From contig OU015523.1 of NCBI GenBank assembly GCA_907165065.1, forward strand, positions 115,532,246 through 115,596,245: DNA of 64,000 bases, in the 5' to 3' direction. The translations under genes and the position numbers were made by a program. The stretch comes from Caprimulgus europaeus (taxonomy: Eukaryota; Chordata; Aves; Caprimulgiformes; Caprimulgidae). Under the pieces are notes generated by a model. That model did no database searches and had not been told where the DNA came from. It saw only the letters and a program-made list of their open reading frames with translations. The number at the start of each line of letters is the position of its first letter. Positions within the stretch are counted from its first letter, which is position 1. Below are positions 27,032 to 40,181 of this stretch, one piece after another.

Positions 27032-28376
27032 ATGCAGCTGAAGTGCCTCTACACCGATGCATGCAGCATGGGCAACAGACAGGAGCAGCTGGAAGCTACT
27101 GTCCTACTAGAAAGCTACAACATTTTTAAAAAGGGTAGAAAAGAGGACCCTGGGAACAACTCACCTGTCAGCCTCACCTCTGTGCCTGGGAAGATCCTGG
27201 AACAGATCCTTCTAGAAGCTGTGCTGAAGCACATGGAGGACAGGGAGGTGATTCAAGACAGCTACCATAGCTTTACTATGGGCAGGTCCTGCCTGACCAA
27301 ACTAGTGGCTTTCTACAGTGAAGTAATTGCATCAGTAGAAAAGGGAAGAGTTATGGATGTCATCTATCTGGATTTCTGCGAGGCCTTTGACAAAGTCCTC
27401 CACAACATCCTTTTTTCTAAGTTGGAGACCTAGAGACTTGATGGGTGGACTCTTCAGTGGATAAGAAATTGGCTGCATGGTCACATCCAGAAGGTAGTGG
27501 TCAATGGTTTAATGTCCAGATGGGAGACAGTGACAAGCAGTGTCCCTCAAGGGTCCATACTGGGACCAGTTCTGCTTAATATCTTCATTAATGATACCAA
27601 CAGTGGGATTGAGTGCACCCTCAGCAAGTTCACTGACAATACCAAGCTGGGTGGTGCAGTCAATGTGCCAGAGGGATGGGATGCCATCCAGAGGGACATG
27701 GACAGGCTATAGAAAGCCCAAGTGAACCTCATGAGGTTCAACAGGGCCAAGTGCAGGGTCCTGCACCTGGGATGAGACAATCTTCATTATTGATACAGGC
27801 TAGGAGATGATGTTCTGGAAAGCAGCCCTGAGGAAAGGGACTTGGGGGTAGTAGTGGATGAAAAGCTGGACATGAGCCACCAATGTGCATCTGCAGCCCA
27901 GAAGGCCAACCCCATCCTGGGCTGCATCAAAAGAAGTGTGACCAGCAGATCGAGAGAGGTGATTCTGCCCTTCTACTCTGCTCTGCTGGGACCTCACATG
28001 GAATACTGTGTCCAGTTCTGGAGCCCTCAGCACGGGAAGGATATGAAGGGCCACAAAAATGATCAAAGGGCTGGAGCACCTCTCCTGTGAGGACAGTCTG
28101 AGAGAGTTGGGGTTGTTCAGCATGGGGAAGAGAAGGCTCCAAGGGGACCTTATAGCGACCTTCCAGTACCTGAAAGATGCCTTTAAGAAAGCTGGGGAAG
28201 AACTGTTCACAGGGGCCTGTAGCAATAGGACAAGGGGTAATGGTTCTAAACTAGAAAAGGGTAGATTTAGGTTGGATATTAGGAAAAAGTTCTTCAATAT
28301 GAAGGTGGTGGATCATTGGAACAGGTTGTCCAGAGAGGTAGTGGAGGCCTTGTCCCTGGACATATTCAAGGCTTGA
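27032..28376 (+). pseudogene. CR1 ORF2 remnant: endonuclease deleted, degraded reverse transcriptase
   Basis: ORF2 of CR1 encodes an APE-type endonuclease followed by a reverse transcriptase. The first 30 or so residues ([19 protein letters not shown]) are the start of the endonuclease. At 27121/27122 the frame jumps into the [12 protein letters not shown] motif at the start of the reverse transcriptase, and the frame stays open across the junction. The PQGS motif is present near 27548-27559. The catalytic F-A-D-D box is changed to F-T-D-N (27629-27640). Stops lie at 27431-27433, 27710-27712, 27773-27775 and 27791-27793, and one frameshift near 28045 moves the C-terminal part into another frame, which ends at 28374-28376. 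It cannot encode an active enzyme. Confidence 0.88.
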
Positions 28377-29052
28377 TGGGGCTCTGAGCAACCTACTCTA
28401 GTAAAGATGTCCTTACTTACTGCAGGGGTTTTGGACTAGCTGACCTTTGAAGGTCCCTTCTAACCCAATACATTCAATGATTCTGTAATTCTATACAAAA
28501 AACTGAAGCACAAACTGACTTTGTGATTCAGAGCACAAACCTAAAATACAGCTGTCTGCCTTTCAGAAAGTGCTAACTTTAGTGGCATTCAAGAATAAGA
28601 ATGTCATGTGTTGGTTCACCTTTAGAAAACCTTTAATTCCTCTGTGAGATATTAATTGGAAGTTTGATATTCTCCATACATTCCCTAAGAAACAAGCTTT
28701 CCTACAATCAGTCTTTCTGTCTGTGTCCTCCAAAAAGCTAAATATTTTATACAGAATTATTCAGCTTCAAGAGAACTGAGCATCCCACACACCATTTCCT
28801 GTTTTATGTAGATTAAATCATTTTTTCAAGCTGTTATTGTGTTCATATTGCCTGAGAAGAGGAGGAATCTGAACTATTTCTTCCATTCTATGCATGAGGA
28901 AATGCTGTTAAGGAACTCTCCAGGTATGATGTTCTGTAAGAAGCTCACTACTTTTATTTCACTTTTAAGCCAGAAGCATTGAGGAAATTCAGTCTGAAGT
29001 CTCAAACTATTCTGGGCTTTTTTTCTACTAAGAATTTAAGTATGTGCACACA

Positions 29053-29148
29053 CAGGGGGAAAGGACAAAGGAAGGAAGAAGAGGAAAGGAAAGAGGTAAA
29101 AAGGAATAAAGGCAGGAGAAGAGAGAGAGAGGGGAACAAAATGGAGGC
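29053..29148. repeat. purine-rich (GGA/GAA) low-complexity tract
   Basis: Nearly 100 bases of plus strand are almost only A and G, in irregular GGAA, GAGA and GGGG blocks with a few T or C interruptions. It is not a pure microsatellite. The 93-codon frame across it (charged Lys/Glu/Arg-rich) is a composition artefact. Confidence 0.8.
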
Positions 29149-32100
29149 AGGACACATTAGTTCCAAATTCTTGCAGAGATGTTCCTGTCTCTGTAGCACT
29201 GAGATTTTTGTTTGCCCACACTTTCCTCAGTGGTATGTCTGGAACAGGTCTTTGCCATGACCACCTTTTCTCACTCTGTCTCTATAAATGAGCAACCATT
29301 CAACATAAAACCTCCCGTTCAGAGGAAGAGGGATTTTAAATAGGGATGTGCAATCTTTCTCCCTACATGGTGAGATTCTGGGACTCTTGGTGCTTCAAGA
29401 CAATGAAAATTCCTGACATAGATGAGCGATTATGTGTTGTAGTCCACATAAACCACAAGTAAGTTTCCCACATGAGGGAAATATCTTCCCTCAAAATTAA
29501 ATTTGCAAAATACCAAAAATATCAGATAAATTTAAGATCTATGTAATATGTACCAAACTATGAACTATAAAGATTCATGGCTCAATAACCAGAATCTCCA
29601 AAATTTTAATCAATTTTTGGCCAGATTTCCCTGCTTTTGTATCCACTCTTATAAAATAATCATAATATTTGAGGAATTTTTATTATAAAACAATTTTGAA
29701 GTTATTATAAAGCAAAAGACACAAGTGATCTATGCTTGCTCACACTGATTCTGACTGTAATAACCATAAACTTTGTTATTAAATGACACCTTTTTCTGGA
29801 CACACTGTTGTACTACTAAGACTTGGCACAAACAAGGATTAATAGTGATTTTTCTTGGAGAGAATGAGGGCCTCAGGCAATAGATAAGAAGGTATGAGGA
29901 CCACATAAGTACTTAATAAAAAGAAATAAGCCTTGTTTCAGCTGTGGCAGTCAATAAGAAATATAATTTCTTGTCTTATTATAATATTTATAGGGCTCTA
30001 AATTATGAATGGTGCTTTCTGGATAAGTGACATGACAGGTTCCTGTGATATTAAACTTGATTTAACTTAGTAAAGACTATAAACTAAACAAATTTTTATG
30101 GCTACAGTGCTGAATCGACAATGCTGTATATTCAATAATGTATGGATCATGTTGACTCCTTCTTCACTCTTACATATAATTTATCAAGTAACATATGGGG
30201 AAATATGAGTGTGGGTTGATGCCCAGGAAAGACTTCATGACTGGAAAGTGATAAGAAGAAAATCTCTGAGCTGAGCTCTAGGCTGCAGTTGGCATGATTG
30301 CACATTATGACACGTCTTGTAGATAGACCATGAGTTCATGGGATAGGGCTTCATTTCACCTCTGCTCATGGAACATCAGCTACTGGGAGATCCATTGATA
30401 ATAACCCTGAGCTGACAGGATGTGACCTTGTATACAAGGGATGCAAGGGATGACTGTATCAACAGGAAAAATCTGCAATAATTGGGGAGGTTTGTGGTAT
30501 GGAAACTGAGGCATGCGAGTGGGAAGGAGATCTCCCTGGTAGTAGCCCAGGGTGAGCCAAAGGCCTTTGGCTTTGCATTTTTCTTCAGTTTTGATTTGGA
30601 GAACAAAATGTATGCTTTGGAAGACACTCAGGCATGGCCATGAACATCTCTAAGGCTGGAAAAACTTATAGACTTCTACTTACTCACATTAAACTATGAA
30701 GGTAAATGTATTTTAATTGAGAGAGTTTAGTTTTCTACAAGTATTTTTCAAAAAATAACATAAGTTTTCTTCCACCATTAAAAATACTAACAGCTGTCAG
30801 TATGAAGAGTGTAGGGGAAGGTCCTTTTGATATATGGCAGGGCTAAAAAACTGAACATTTATCTATTTAACAACACTTCACAGTTGCCAGATTTACACAC
30901 ACATTATATTTAGTCCAGTAGTAAAATTTATACCTCTCCTTTTGGACCACATAATTCTTTCCCTCTGCTAGGAAAAAATTAGATCCAGGGGAAAAGGCAA
31001 ATTTCCTTTAAAGATCAGTCAGGGTTTTTTGTGAAATATTTGATGTATATTTAGGGACATTATTAATTGTGTTAATAATATTTGTTTCTCACTAAACCTG
31101 CATAGAAACTTTGTCTGCAGTGAACATTTTTATCCTGTATAAGGATGTTTAGGGCTATATTTGGAAAAAGTGTTTATGTGCCTTGCATGAGACAGGCATC
31201 TGGTGAGGTTTTCAAAAGCAACACATGCTTTGGAAGTAATAGGGGTAAGAACCAGGGTGCTTTGGCTCTTTTGCATGAGTACTAGCAGCTTCTCTGAGTT
31301 GTTAGGTAGTGAAGCGTCTCCCAGAGCTCTTTCTGTGGTCCTTTATCTCACACTCCAAAGTCAGGTGTTATAAGCAACACTTCATGAGGGATGCAGACAG
31401 TGTGTCTGGGTTGTTTTGGAGGAGAAAAAACATGGGGACGGTTGTGGGAAATAGATTTTTGGAGACCAGGGAAAAGGATAAAAACACCTGAGAGTACAGA
31501 GGCTGATTTCTAGGAGGGAACAGCAAACAGAAATGGAATTTAATAATTTTTGTATTTTCTGAATCTGAGTTAACTGGCTACAGCAAGTTCCTATGAGTGT
31601 TTTGGGTACACTGAAATGGGTAGTATTTGTGCAGAGATAGGTAGGACTAAGCAGAACCTCACCTCCTCCTTGGGTCCTCCTGAAGTAGAGCAGGACAGGG
31701 AGAAGTATTGAGAAATTCTATATACTACTCAAAACTTTCGCTGTAAGCAAGTGATTGCTGTGAAGGGTCAGCTGGTGCTGGGGGTATGTGGGCTGTCCTC
31801 TAAGATGCAAAAATCCTCTGGTCTCAACTCCATGCTTAGAAATCCCAACAAATGAAGAGCCACTGGTCTTGGTCATCTGTTTCTTGTCAGCTTTCCAAGA
31901 GGGCTATTGAGGAGCTGATGGTCAAGTTTTCAGGAAATAAGGTAGATCTCTAATGTCTGGAGCTTCACTAGATCAAGCTGTTTCTTCTTGGTGTTTTCAA
32001 TCAGCCTTGGTCTCCGATGAAAACAAAGCACCTAAATGGCAGACAGGCATATGTTTGTAGAGTTGTTCAAGGAAATACTGCACTTGGAGACACAGTAAAT

Positions 32101-35100
32101 AAAAACTTGCTCCCTTTCAGTGCAAAGGAGAACAAATTCACTTTAGACAGTCTCTGGCCTAGGTCAATTTCCTGAATGATGTCTCAGAACTTTGTACAGA
32201 AAATGGTACAAAAATGCATACGGAAAATTGTACCTCTTTGTGGGAACATAATTTTCTAAGGGCCAGGTTTGTGAAGGTGGTTAGACAAGTGAGGTAAAGG
32301 CAGCTAGATGTCTAGAGAGCTTCTAGTTGTGTACTTTTAATTTTAAAAGTAATTAGAGAACCTGGGCACTTATGACAGTCTCAGCAAATGCCCTTTGGAA
32401 TTCTAAGGGACCTTTGTAATTCTACCCCTTAAGGGCTAGGGACATTTCACTCCATTCTGCTTTATCCACTTGCAGTACTTCTGCTGTTGCACTCAACTAA
32501 ATGCTCCTTCTGCAGCCAAATATATGCTCCCCCATCAGAAGATGCAAGAGTGAAATTGTCTTTCTTAAAGATATGTTCCACACAAATTACAGCTATTGCT
32601 TAAATGTGCATCCAGGCACCACTCAACACCCAAGTTTCTGTACAGTATTATCTAAACCCACTAGATTCATTCTTTTCATAACTGATTTTATGAAAAAAGT
32701 ATAAAACAAAGCAAAACCCTTCAGGCTTTTAAGATTCTTTAAGGTTAAGATTGCTTGGGTGTTTTCCCCACTAAGAATGGTTCTCAAATGAAAACTAAGT
32801 CACGGTTTTACTTTGATCTTGCATTTTGTCTGAGACATTCTGAATGAAGCTCACAAAGTGACTAAGACTTAAATGGGATTCCTCTACACAGTCATCACAG
32901 CCTCTTAATTCCAACACTAAGCTACTAAATGTGAAATAGTACAGAATCATATAATTGCAGCCAGACATTATAAACAATAATTATGTGTAGTCTGTCACAA
33001 TACTTCTGTAGCAATTTTATACCTCGTAGTAGACATGCTGTCTACTTTACCCTCCATTGTCTATGGTAGTAAACTGCTCTGAAGCCTTTTTTTTCCCCCT
33101 CTATTGACATGATTATTTAGGTAAACTTGCTTCATACTTAGCCTGCCTGGATAGCTGAGTGAGCAGAAATGTTAATACTGGCATCATGTTTGCTGTGATT
33201 AATCAAGTTTTTCCACCATATCAGTACCTGCCTCGGGTTTGCAGTTTCCTCTGGAATCCCGCAAAGACATCTGCCCTATGCTAAGTGTGTGTATCAAGTC
33301 TTGTTGATTATTATTCAGCGTGACAGTGGGATGACTGATAAAATAAATGAGGAGAATAAATAGCAGAATTAGTTTTTAATTTCTTTTTCCCTTGATTGCT
33401 CTCACTGTGTGTTTGAAGAGGCATGAAATTATAGTAGCTCCCCTGTATTAAAAATTGCCAGGAACTTGTGTGGATTCACTTACAGAAGGGCTGATCTCAC
33501 AAGACCTATTACAAAGAGAGAGGGAAAGAAGGGATGTAAATCAGAAGCAAAAGTGAAAAGTGGCCCTTTTCTTGAGTATTTTGTTTCTAAGCATTCATGT
33601 CAAATGCTTTTCTGGCAGCATGATGCTCATGATGTTTATAACATGTAAGACATTCATACTGACAAGTTCTGTTCATTAAATTCCATGTTTTGTCTGAGTA
33701 AATCCTACAATGTTCACAGTCTTATAGGCATGGCAGGAATTGTGGGTGTATTTATCACTTCATATAATCAGACACTCAGCAGTTTGCATTTATCTGCATT
33801 GGTAATATCTTCTCTCTAAATACATACCGAATCACACAGGACTGGATCATGAAGTTTTCAATACTCATATGATGAACATTTAACAAGTACTCCTGTTCAT
33901 CAGAGAAGTCTGTGAGCTGATCCACAGGTGAATACCTTGCTTTTTCTAGTCCACAAGCAGAGTTGCTGTGCCTACGTGTATCTGCTCATCAGATATCGCC
34001 CTCCCTTGACTATGCTGATCTGATATTTGACTCTGAGGAGCCAGCGTTGCTCTTGTGCAGCTCTTGCACTCATAAATCAGTGCTCACTCTATTTATTTTC
34101 TTATGTGGATGATTGATAAGCAATTGAGTAATTAATATTGTATTTTATGATTGGTGTATCTCAATTCAATGTCTCCCTGCTAGGTTTTACACCTGTGATT
34201 TTATATCAGTTTCTTTTCCACAGAACTCAAATGTAGCATTTTTGTTTTATCTTATATGGAAAATGCACCAGCAGTTTTATTAGATGTATTCTAGTTTATT
34301 TGAGAGAAAAGAAAAATCGATAACTTTACAGATCTTTCTTGCTAAACTGTTCCATCTCTATTTGGTGAGCTTGTTTTGATAATGTATTTTTACATTAGCT
34401 GTCTTTTAAGAGTTATTTAAATAATCTATATAATACTATCTTTTTCTTTCTTTTTTTTAAAAAAAAGAAGTAGTGGGAACAATTTCGAAAAACAAAACTA
34501 AAAGCACCATTTTTTTTCCACATTAATTTGACAGTAGATGACTGAAATTTGGTCACTTTTGGTCAAAACTACCCTGGCCTAAAATTCCAACTAATTTTTT
34601 TACTCTGAAAGCCACGGGCCATGCCATTGCCGATCTCTTGTGCTAGCTAGTAGCCAGCATGTGCAATATGGATCCAACAGACCATACTAGCTTCTTTGGC
34701 CCTGCTGAAGCCTATGGAGTAATTTAGCTACAGAACAAACTTTCTCCATAATTTGATCTTTCCTCATGCTTGTATATTCATGTTTGTGTGAGATATTTGT
34801 TCACACTTAGAAGAGTACTTAAAAAATGTGTCTAAAAGTAAAAAAAAAAAACCAAACCAATTGCAAAAAAAAGTCTTGTAGTGAGTGTTAGAAGCCAATT
34901 TGTAAACTTTATAGCTTACCTACATGTTCATGATTTAATAAAACTTAATAAGCCTAAATTCAGCTTGGCTGCATTGTTTAGCAATAACATATCCCTTGAA
35001 TTGTAAGACAAGCTGTATTTCCTGTGAAGAGATTTAAATGAAAAAAGACCCTTCCAAACACTTAGGTAGAAATTATTTTATCCCTGGAGCTGAACTTTGT

Positions 35101-38100
35101 CACTGTGAAATGGTTGACAGTTTTACAGTGACTTCTGTGGAAGCAGTATCATACCCTAACGTTTTTATTCAACTATTTCCATCAACACTTGTGCATAGAA
35201 ATCCATGCTGGTCTTGGATGCCATCTTCTATCCCAGGTCTTTGAACTTTTAACCCTAAGATGTTTATTGGAAGGCTGCAAATTCCTGAAATAACAGGAGG
35301 CTTTGTTGACACAACAGTAGGCATGTGGTTGAGGAGATGAGGCTAGCAACATTTACTAGGTTTCATCATGACGTGCGAGAGATGTGGTTGAGGGGTTCAT
35401 TCACACCTGTGAGCTCAGCAGCGTGCACACAGACGCTGAATCACATCAGCAGCTAATGCAGATGAATACATATTTTTTTACATATTTGAGAAGAATACTT
35501 GGATTTTTCCAGATTGTGTTAAAAAATAGTAACACTAAAAAATGGAAAATGTGTGCCCCATCTTTGATCCCATGATAGGTCTTGTTGCAGTAAGTTGCAA
35601 TGCAGGATGTGTGATGAGAGCAGGCTTTATCTATGTTACCTCCTGTAGCACACACTGAACAGGAGATGTGGGCTGACGCAGCAAAAGAGTGGCTCTGTGA
35701 AAGGAGCCATGGCAAATAGGGATTGTGAGGATTCTCTGAATACCATCCTCAATGCACAAGGGCTTACAAAATCTAAATATTTCTCTTTGGTGGTCTTTAA
35801 TGGTTAGATGTGAGAAGTGGATCCTGCAGGTGGTACATACCTGCCCAGTGTGAAACTACATCTTCTTCTGGCAGTAGTTAGGGAAAGATGGCTCCTGTGT
35901 AACACGTGGGCTAAGCAATAGATTTCCTATGGAGTTATTCCAGTGTGTGTCTGTATGAACTTTCAAAAGAGAGTGTGTTTGCTCAGATTCCAATAAGTTT
36001 GCTCATTTGTTGTAAAAATAGTAAAAATTGTCTTTTAAGGTCTAGGGTATATGTTCTCCTTTGTTCTTTTAAATCCTACGGTTAATACATATGCACTACT
36101 TACCTACATTTTAGAGACACGTTTCATCTCATTTTTCTGGCAGTAAAAAACACTGAAGCAGTTAATCAGGAAAAAAATGTTGATTCACATCACCGACAAA
36201 GGAGAAGAAACATTATTTTAACAGTTATTTGCAACCTTCAGCTCTTCCAGAGCAATGTTTCAATACTCGCTAAAGAACACGTTTTACCAGTGACATGGCA
36301 TAAGTTTCTCCTAAAAAGGTAATGATGTGAAATTGTGATTTCTGGGCCTGAGAGACCAGTCCTGAATTCCACAGTAGTGGAATGCATGTGTTTACTATTA
36401 CTTTGTCACATGTTTGTTTAATCATATCAGTTAATATTACATTGCAAGACCACTCCAGGTTCATTTTATTTGGATTTTGCTATAGTTTATTTTTGCACAT
36501 GTTCCATTATTAATGAGCCTCCAAGTACTTTGTCATGTATATTGCATCATGTAATTATTCATTTATGTTTATTTTTCCTGCCTGTTTCTATGTATGTTCA
36601 GCATGTATACACAAATTCCAACCTTTTATTGGAGCAATAAAGGAGATTATGTTGCAGATTATGTTAAGCATTATTCTGAATGCTATTTTAAAGAGACATA
36701 TACTGAACTTCACCCCTGGTTCTCTCTATAGCTTCCAGCTGCAACCCTCATGACCAGCAAACTTGTTTCTTTCCTCTAGTTGTAGTCTTCCAGACTGTCC
36801 TTATTTGCATTTCTTTTCCCTTAGACTACCTCTCTTGAGCCTTCTGCATCTTAGACAGATTTGTCATCCAGATTCTCCAGCAAAGGCACTGAAAACCAGA
36901 AGACACAGCTGCTTGAAGGTCGAAGGTCCATACTGCCCATATGAACTACAGGATGATTCTGGCTTTCCTTTTGTAAGTATGGCTTTGAGTGTGCCAGTCA
37001 TATGCAATGTCCAGTACCAAATGAGAGTTATGACAGGAGATAGAACATGCTCAGGGAGGATGGCATCCTTCACTGCTAACTCCTCCAGGCCCATAGAAGT
37101 GAGTTTGTGTGAATTCAGATTCATTAAAAGTTCTGAACTTCTGCATGCCTCCATGGGAATGTTAAAAGGCATGTTGTGGAGAGAAATTTTACATCTTTAG
37201 GAGTTCCTAGCTCAATCAGAGCTGTTGTTTCACAGCGAAGGCAGATGCAGACTGTCATCTGCCACGGCAAGATAGTACTGCCCAGGCCAGCAGTGGTTCA
37301 AGCAGTTGCGTGCAACTTGGCTGTCATAGGGTCTCCTGGGCTAGCCTGCTTTCCACAACAAGTAGAAACTGTCTCATCAAGGGCTCATCTGAGCTGTCAC
37401 AGCCATCAGCAATATGGAATTCTCATGCAGGAGCAATGGTGTGCCGCTGTTCAACGTAGAAAGTGGCAGTTTGGCACACTCTTGCATAGTCACTCCATCT
37501 CAGGCTCTATTAAATGTCTCTGAATTCACAGGGCTGCATAGCATCAGAACCAGTCCCTGGCAAACTGCTTTCAATACCGCGACAGATGGGAAAAAAAGGG
37601 AAAAAAATATGCAGTAATATTTCTTAGCTTGCAAAAAGCAAAAAAAATCTCCCATTCTCCAAAGAGAAACCTAAATCCATCACACAATTAGTCCTCCCAA
37701 TATCTGCTTTTGTCTGCCAATTCAGAACAATCACAGGCCCAAAGACCACATCTACAGGGGTAATACAGAGGAAACATGGCCAAGTTTGTCTTTGGTCTAA
37801 GGCATGACACTGATTTAGATCCACTGATGCTCTCATCCATAAAGCCTCAGCTTTTATTCATTAACCTTGTTGGGAAGATGAACAGAATGCTGGACTGAGT
37901 CTGTCAATATCTATTTTTTAGTTGTCGTACAAGGTTACAGTAAATTGGATTATAAGATATTTCAGAAACCAGGGTTTTAATTTCATTTTAAACTTTCTCC
38001 AATATCTAAAGCACTTCCTCTTCTTTACAAAATAATGAACAATAGATCCCCATATAACATCTTAAGTTTTTGAAATGAGGGATAACAGTACATCCATTAG

Positions 38101-40106
38101 GAGAAAATCTCTAAAGCATCCTAAAGTTTATCCTTATTTTAATGGTCAATGTTCTCAAATAATTTTCCCCTGCCTGGATATTTAATAGGAGGGATATATT
38201 TCACTTTATTTATATGGGATTGTGGCCTGTGCCACATTAAAGACTGTGTGCTAAAATGTGCAGCCAGGGAGTTGCCTGCAACAAGGAATTCTGGGCAGAG
38301 ATGGAGAATCAGTTTCAGTCTTTAGGGGAACAAATAGAGTTTGTAATGATTGTTGAGGGAGGTGGTACAGCTCACAGCTTGGAAAAAACAATTGCATTAT
38401 CAGGAAAGAAAGAAGCTACAAACTGTGTTAGAGAAAGGTAAGAAATGTGGATAATGACTGGGATTTGTGAAGAAAGCTGAATTTCCTGTTTTACTAGTGT
38501 AGATAAAAGCTATTAGCTAAAATAGAGAATGATAGGAGAAGACTATAAACTTTTTTCTCTGTGTTAAAAATGGGAACATGCTGAGACGTGAAAGGAAATG
38601 TTACTTAGAGATGTGAGAAGGAAAGGCAGAAGGAGTCTGGAATAGAGAGTGGTTACAGATTAATCAGCAAAAAAGATAAAAATTCAAACTACCCAAGAGA
38701 GTAAATTTACTCAGGGACTGGGGTTAGATCACCTCAGCCAAGTCATCACAAATTCCTTCTGGGATCTTCTCCTCTCTTTTTCAATCCATGTGAAAAACTC
38801 TTCAAACTGCAGGTTATCTCTTCTCACAGTGAGGGAATAAAAAGTTGGCCTGGAGGGATTCAGGTTGTGCAAAATCCTGCTCTTGGAAGATTCATCAACT
38901 TTTATTTTCTTTAGATGCTATATCCTCTGTGAGATTCATATGCATACATATGTGGCTATGAATATAACCTGGTTTTCTGAAGTACAAGTGAATTTTGTGG
39001 TATTTAAGTATAGCACAGAGTGATTCCTTGTTGTCTTGAAACCAGTTATGGAAAAAAAAGATCTAAAAATAAAATTCCTTTAATTACTTACAGTACAATA
39101 TTAATGGAAATATTCTGTTTTAATTGAGTGGATGCCTAGCAATGGCATATTTGTGTTGAGCTGAACTAAACAGCACTAGTGGCTGCAGAGTACTTGGCAC
39201 CTGTAGCAAAACCTAAAGTCATCAGTACTCCAACTGACTGTTTTTACTGGAAGATCCTGTGAGAGGAAGACCCAGCAGACTGTGAAGAGACCCTAGATTG
39301 AAAGAGAAATGTTAATTTCTTTAAAAACAAGAACAGGAAAATGTGTGTTTGGGAAGAATCTAATGCTCTTGTGTACCCTTCTCGTAGTTTGCACAATCCA
39401 TCTGCCTCCCCTCAGGAGACTTTGATTTCCACAGTTTCCAGTTGTTACACAATCACCTTACAGTATTGATGTAAAGTAAAAGTAGGCAAGGGAGCAGGAC
39501 AACCACTTTCTTAGTTGAGCAACTCAGCAGCTAGATTAAAGGGTCAAGACCTGTGGTGTCTAGCTTGATGGATTCCCAAATCTTTTATTGCTGCCTGCCG
39601 GAAGGACTCTAATAGGATAGATCCTTACTCAGAAACCCTAATACCAGAGTGACTGGGGTTTTCTCCTTGATTATGAGGTTGGTATTTCTACCAACTGACA
39701 GGTCTTAGAATCTCCCTGTCATATTTTTGAGAACACTAGTTTCACCATCATTTTAAAGTTACTTGAAAATAGCCTGGAAGATTAGATATGCTCTGCTCAT
39801 CCCCAGCACATATAACTTTCAAAGGGACTTACAACCAAAGATTTCTGGTTTTTAGGTTCCAGATGGCCTGAAGTGCCTAGGTGATCAGTTCAGGAAACAT
39901 AGCAAACTTTTAGGGGTGCCTAAGGATTTGACTTTATGAAGCTGCAGAAAGTTTTTGCTTCTGAAGTGCCTCAACAGTACAGTTGGATCTATTTCCTTAA
40001 TTTTCTCCTGAATGTGCCCAAATTTTGCTGGAGGCTCCTACATGCTTCTTAGGATCTATTCCATAAACTTCAGATATGCAGAAGATTTTAGAAGTGTCAC
40101 CTATTT

Positions 40107-40181
40107 AAAAAACAAACAAACAAACAAAAAACCCAACAACAACAAAAAACCCCCAAACCAAAAAAAAACCTCCAAAAAAGT
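40107..40181. repeat. (CAAA)n / A-rich low-complexity block
   Basis: A run of AAAC units, then CAACAACAAC and long A-runs broken by C clusters. It resembles an expanded A-rich tail, but I see no retroposon body upstream that would explain it. Confidence 0.75.

Larger units (their letters stand above)
26010..28495 (+). mobile_element. CR1 LINE with ORF1 remnant and internally deleted ORF2
   Basis: This is a long CR1 copy in three parts: the esterase-like part of ORF1 (26010-26783), the first codons of ORF2 (from 27032), and, after a sharp junction at about 27121/27122, the reverse transcriptase and C-terminal region up to the 3' end. It ends with the CR1 terminal consensus (GGTCCCTTCTAACCCAATAC) and a degenerate octamer tail at about 28468-28495. 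Compared with the copy at 42622-45482, about 1.37 kb is missing at the junction, corresponding to 42715-44089 there. The 5' end, including the start of ORF1 and the promoter, is missing or has decayed beyond recognition, so the left border is approximate. Confidence 0.93.

Noticed and set aside
29053-29148. Lys/Glu-rich coding exon
   Set aside because: The charged peptide is a direct result of the purine-rich low-complexity DNA.
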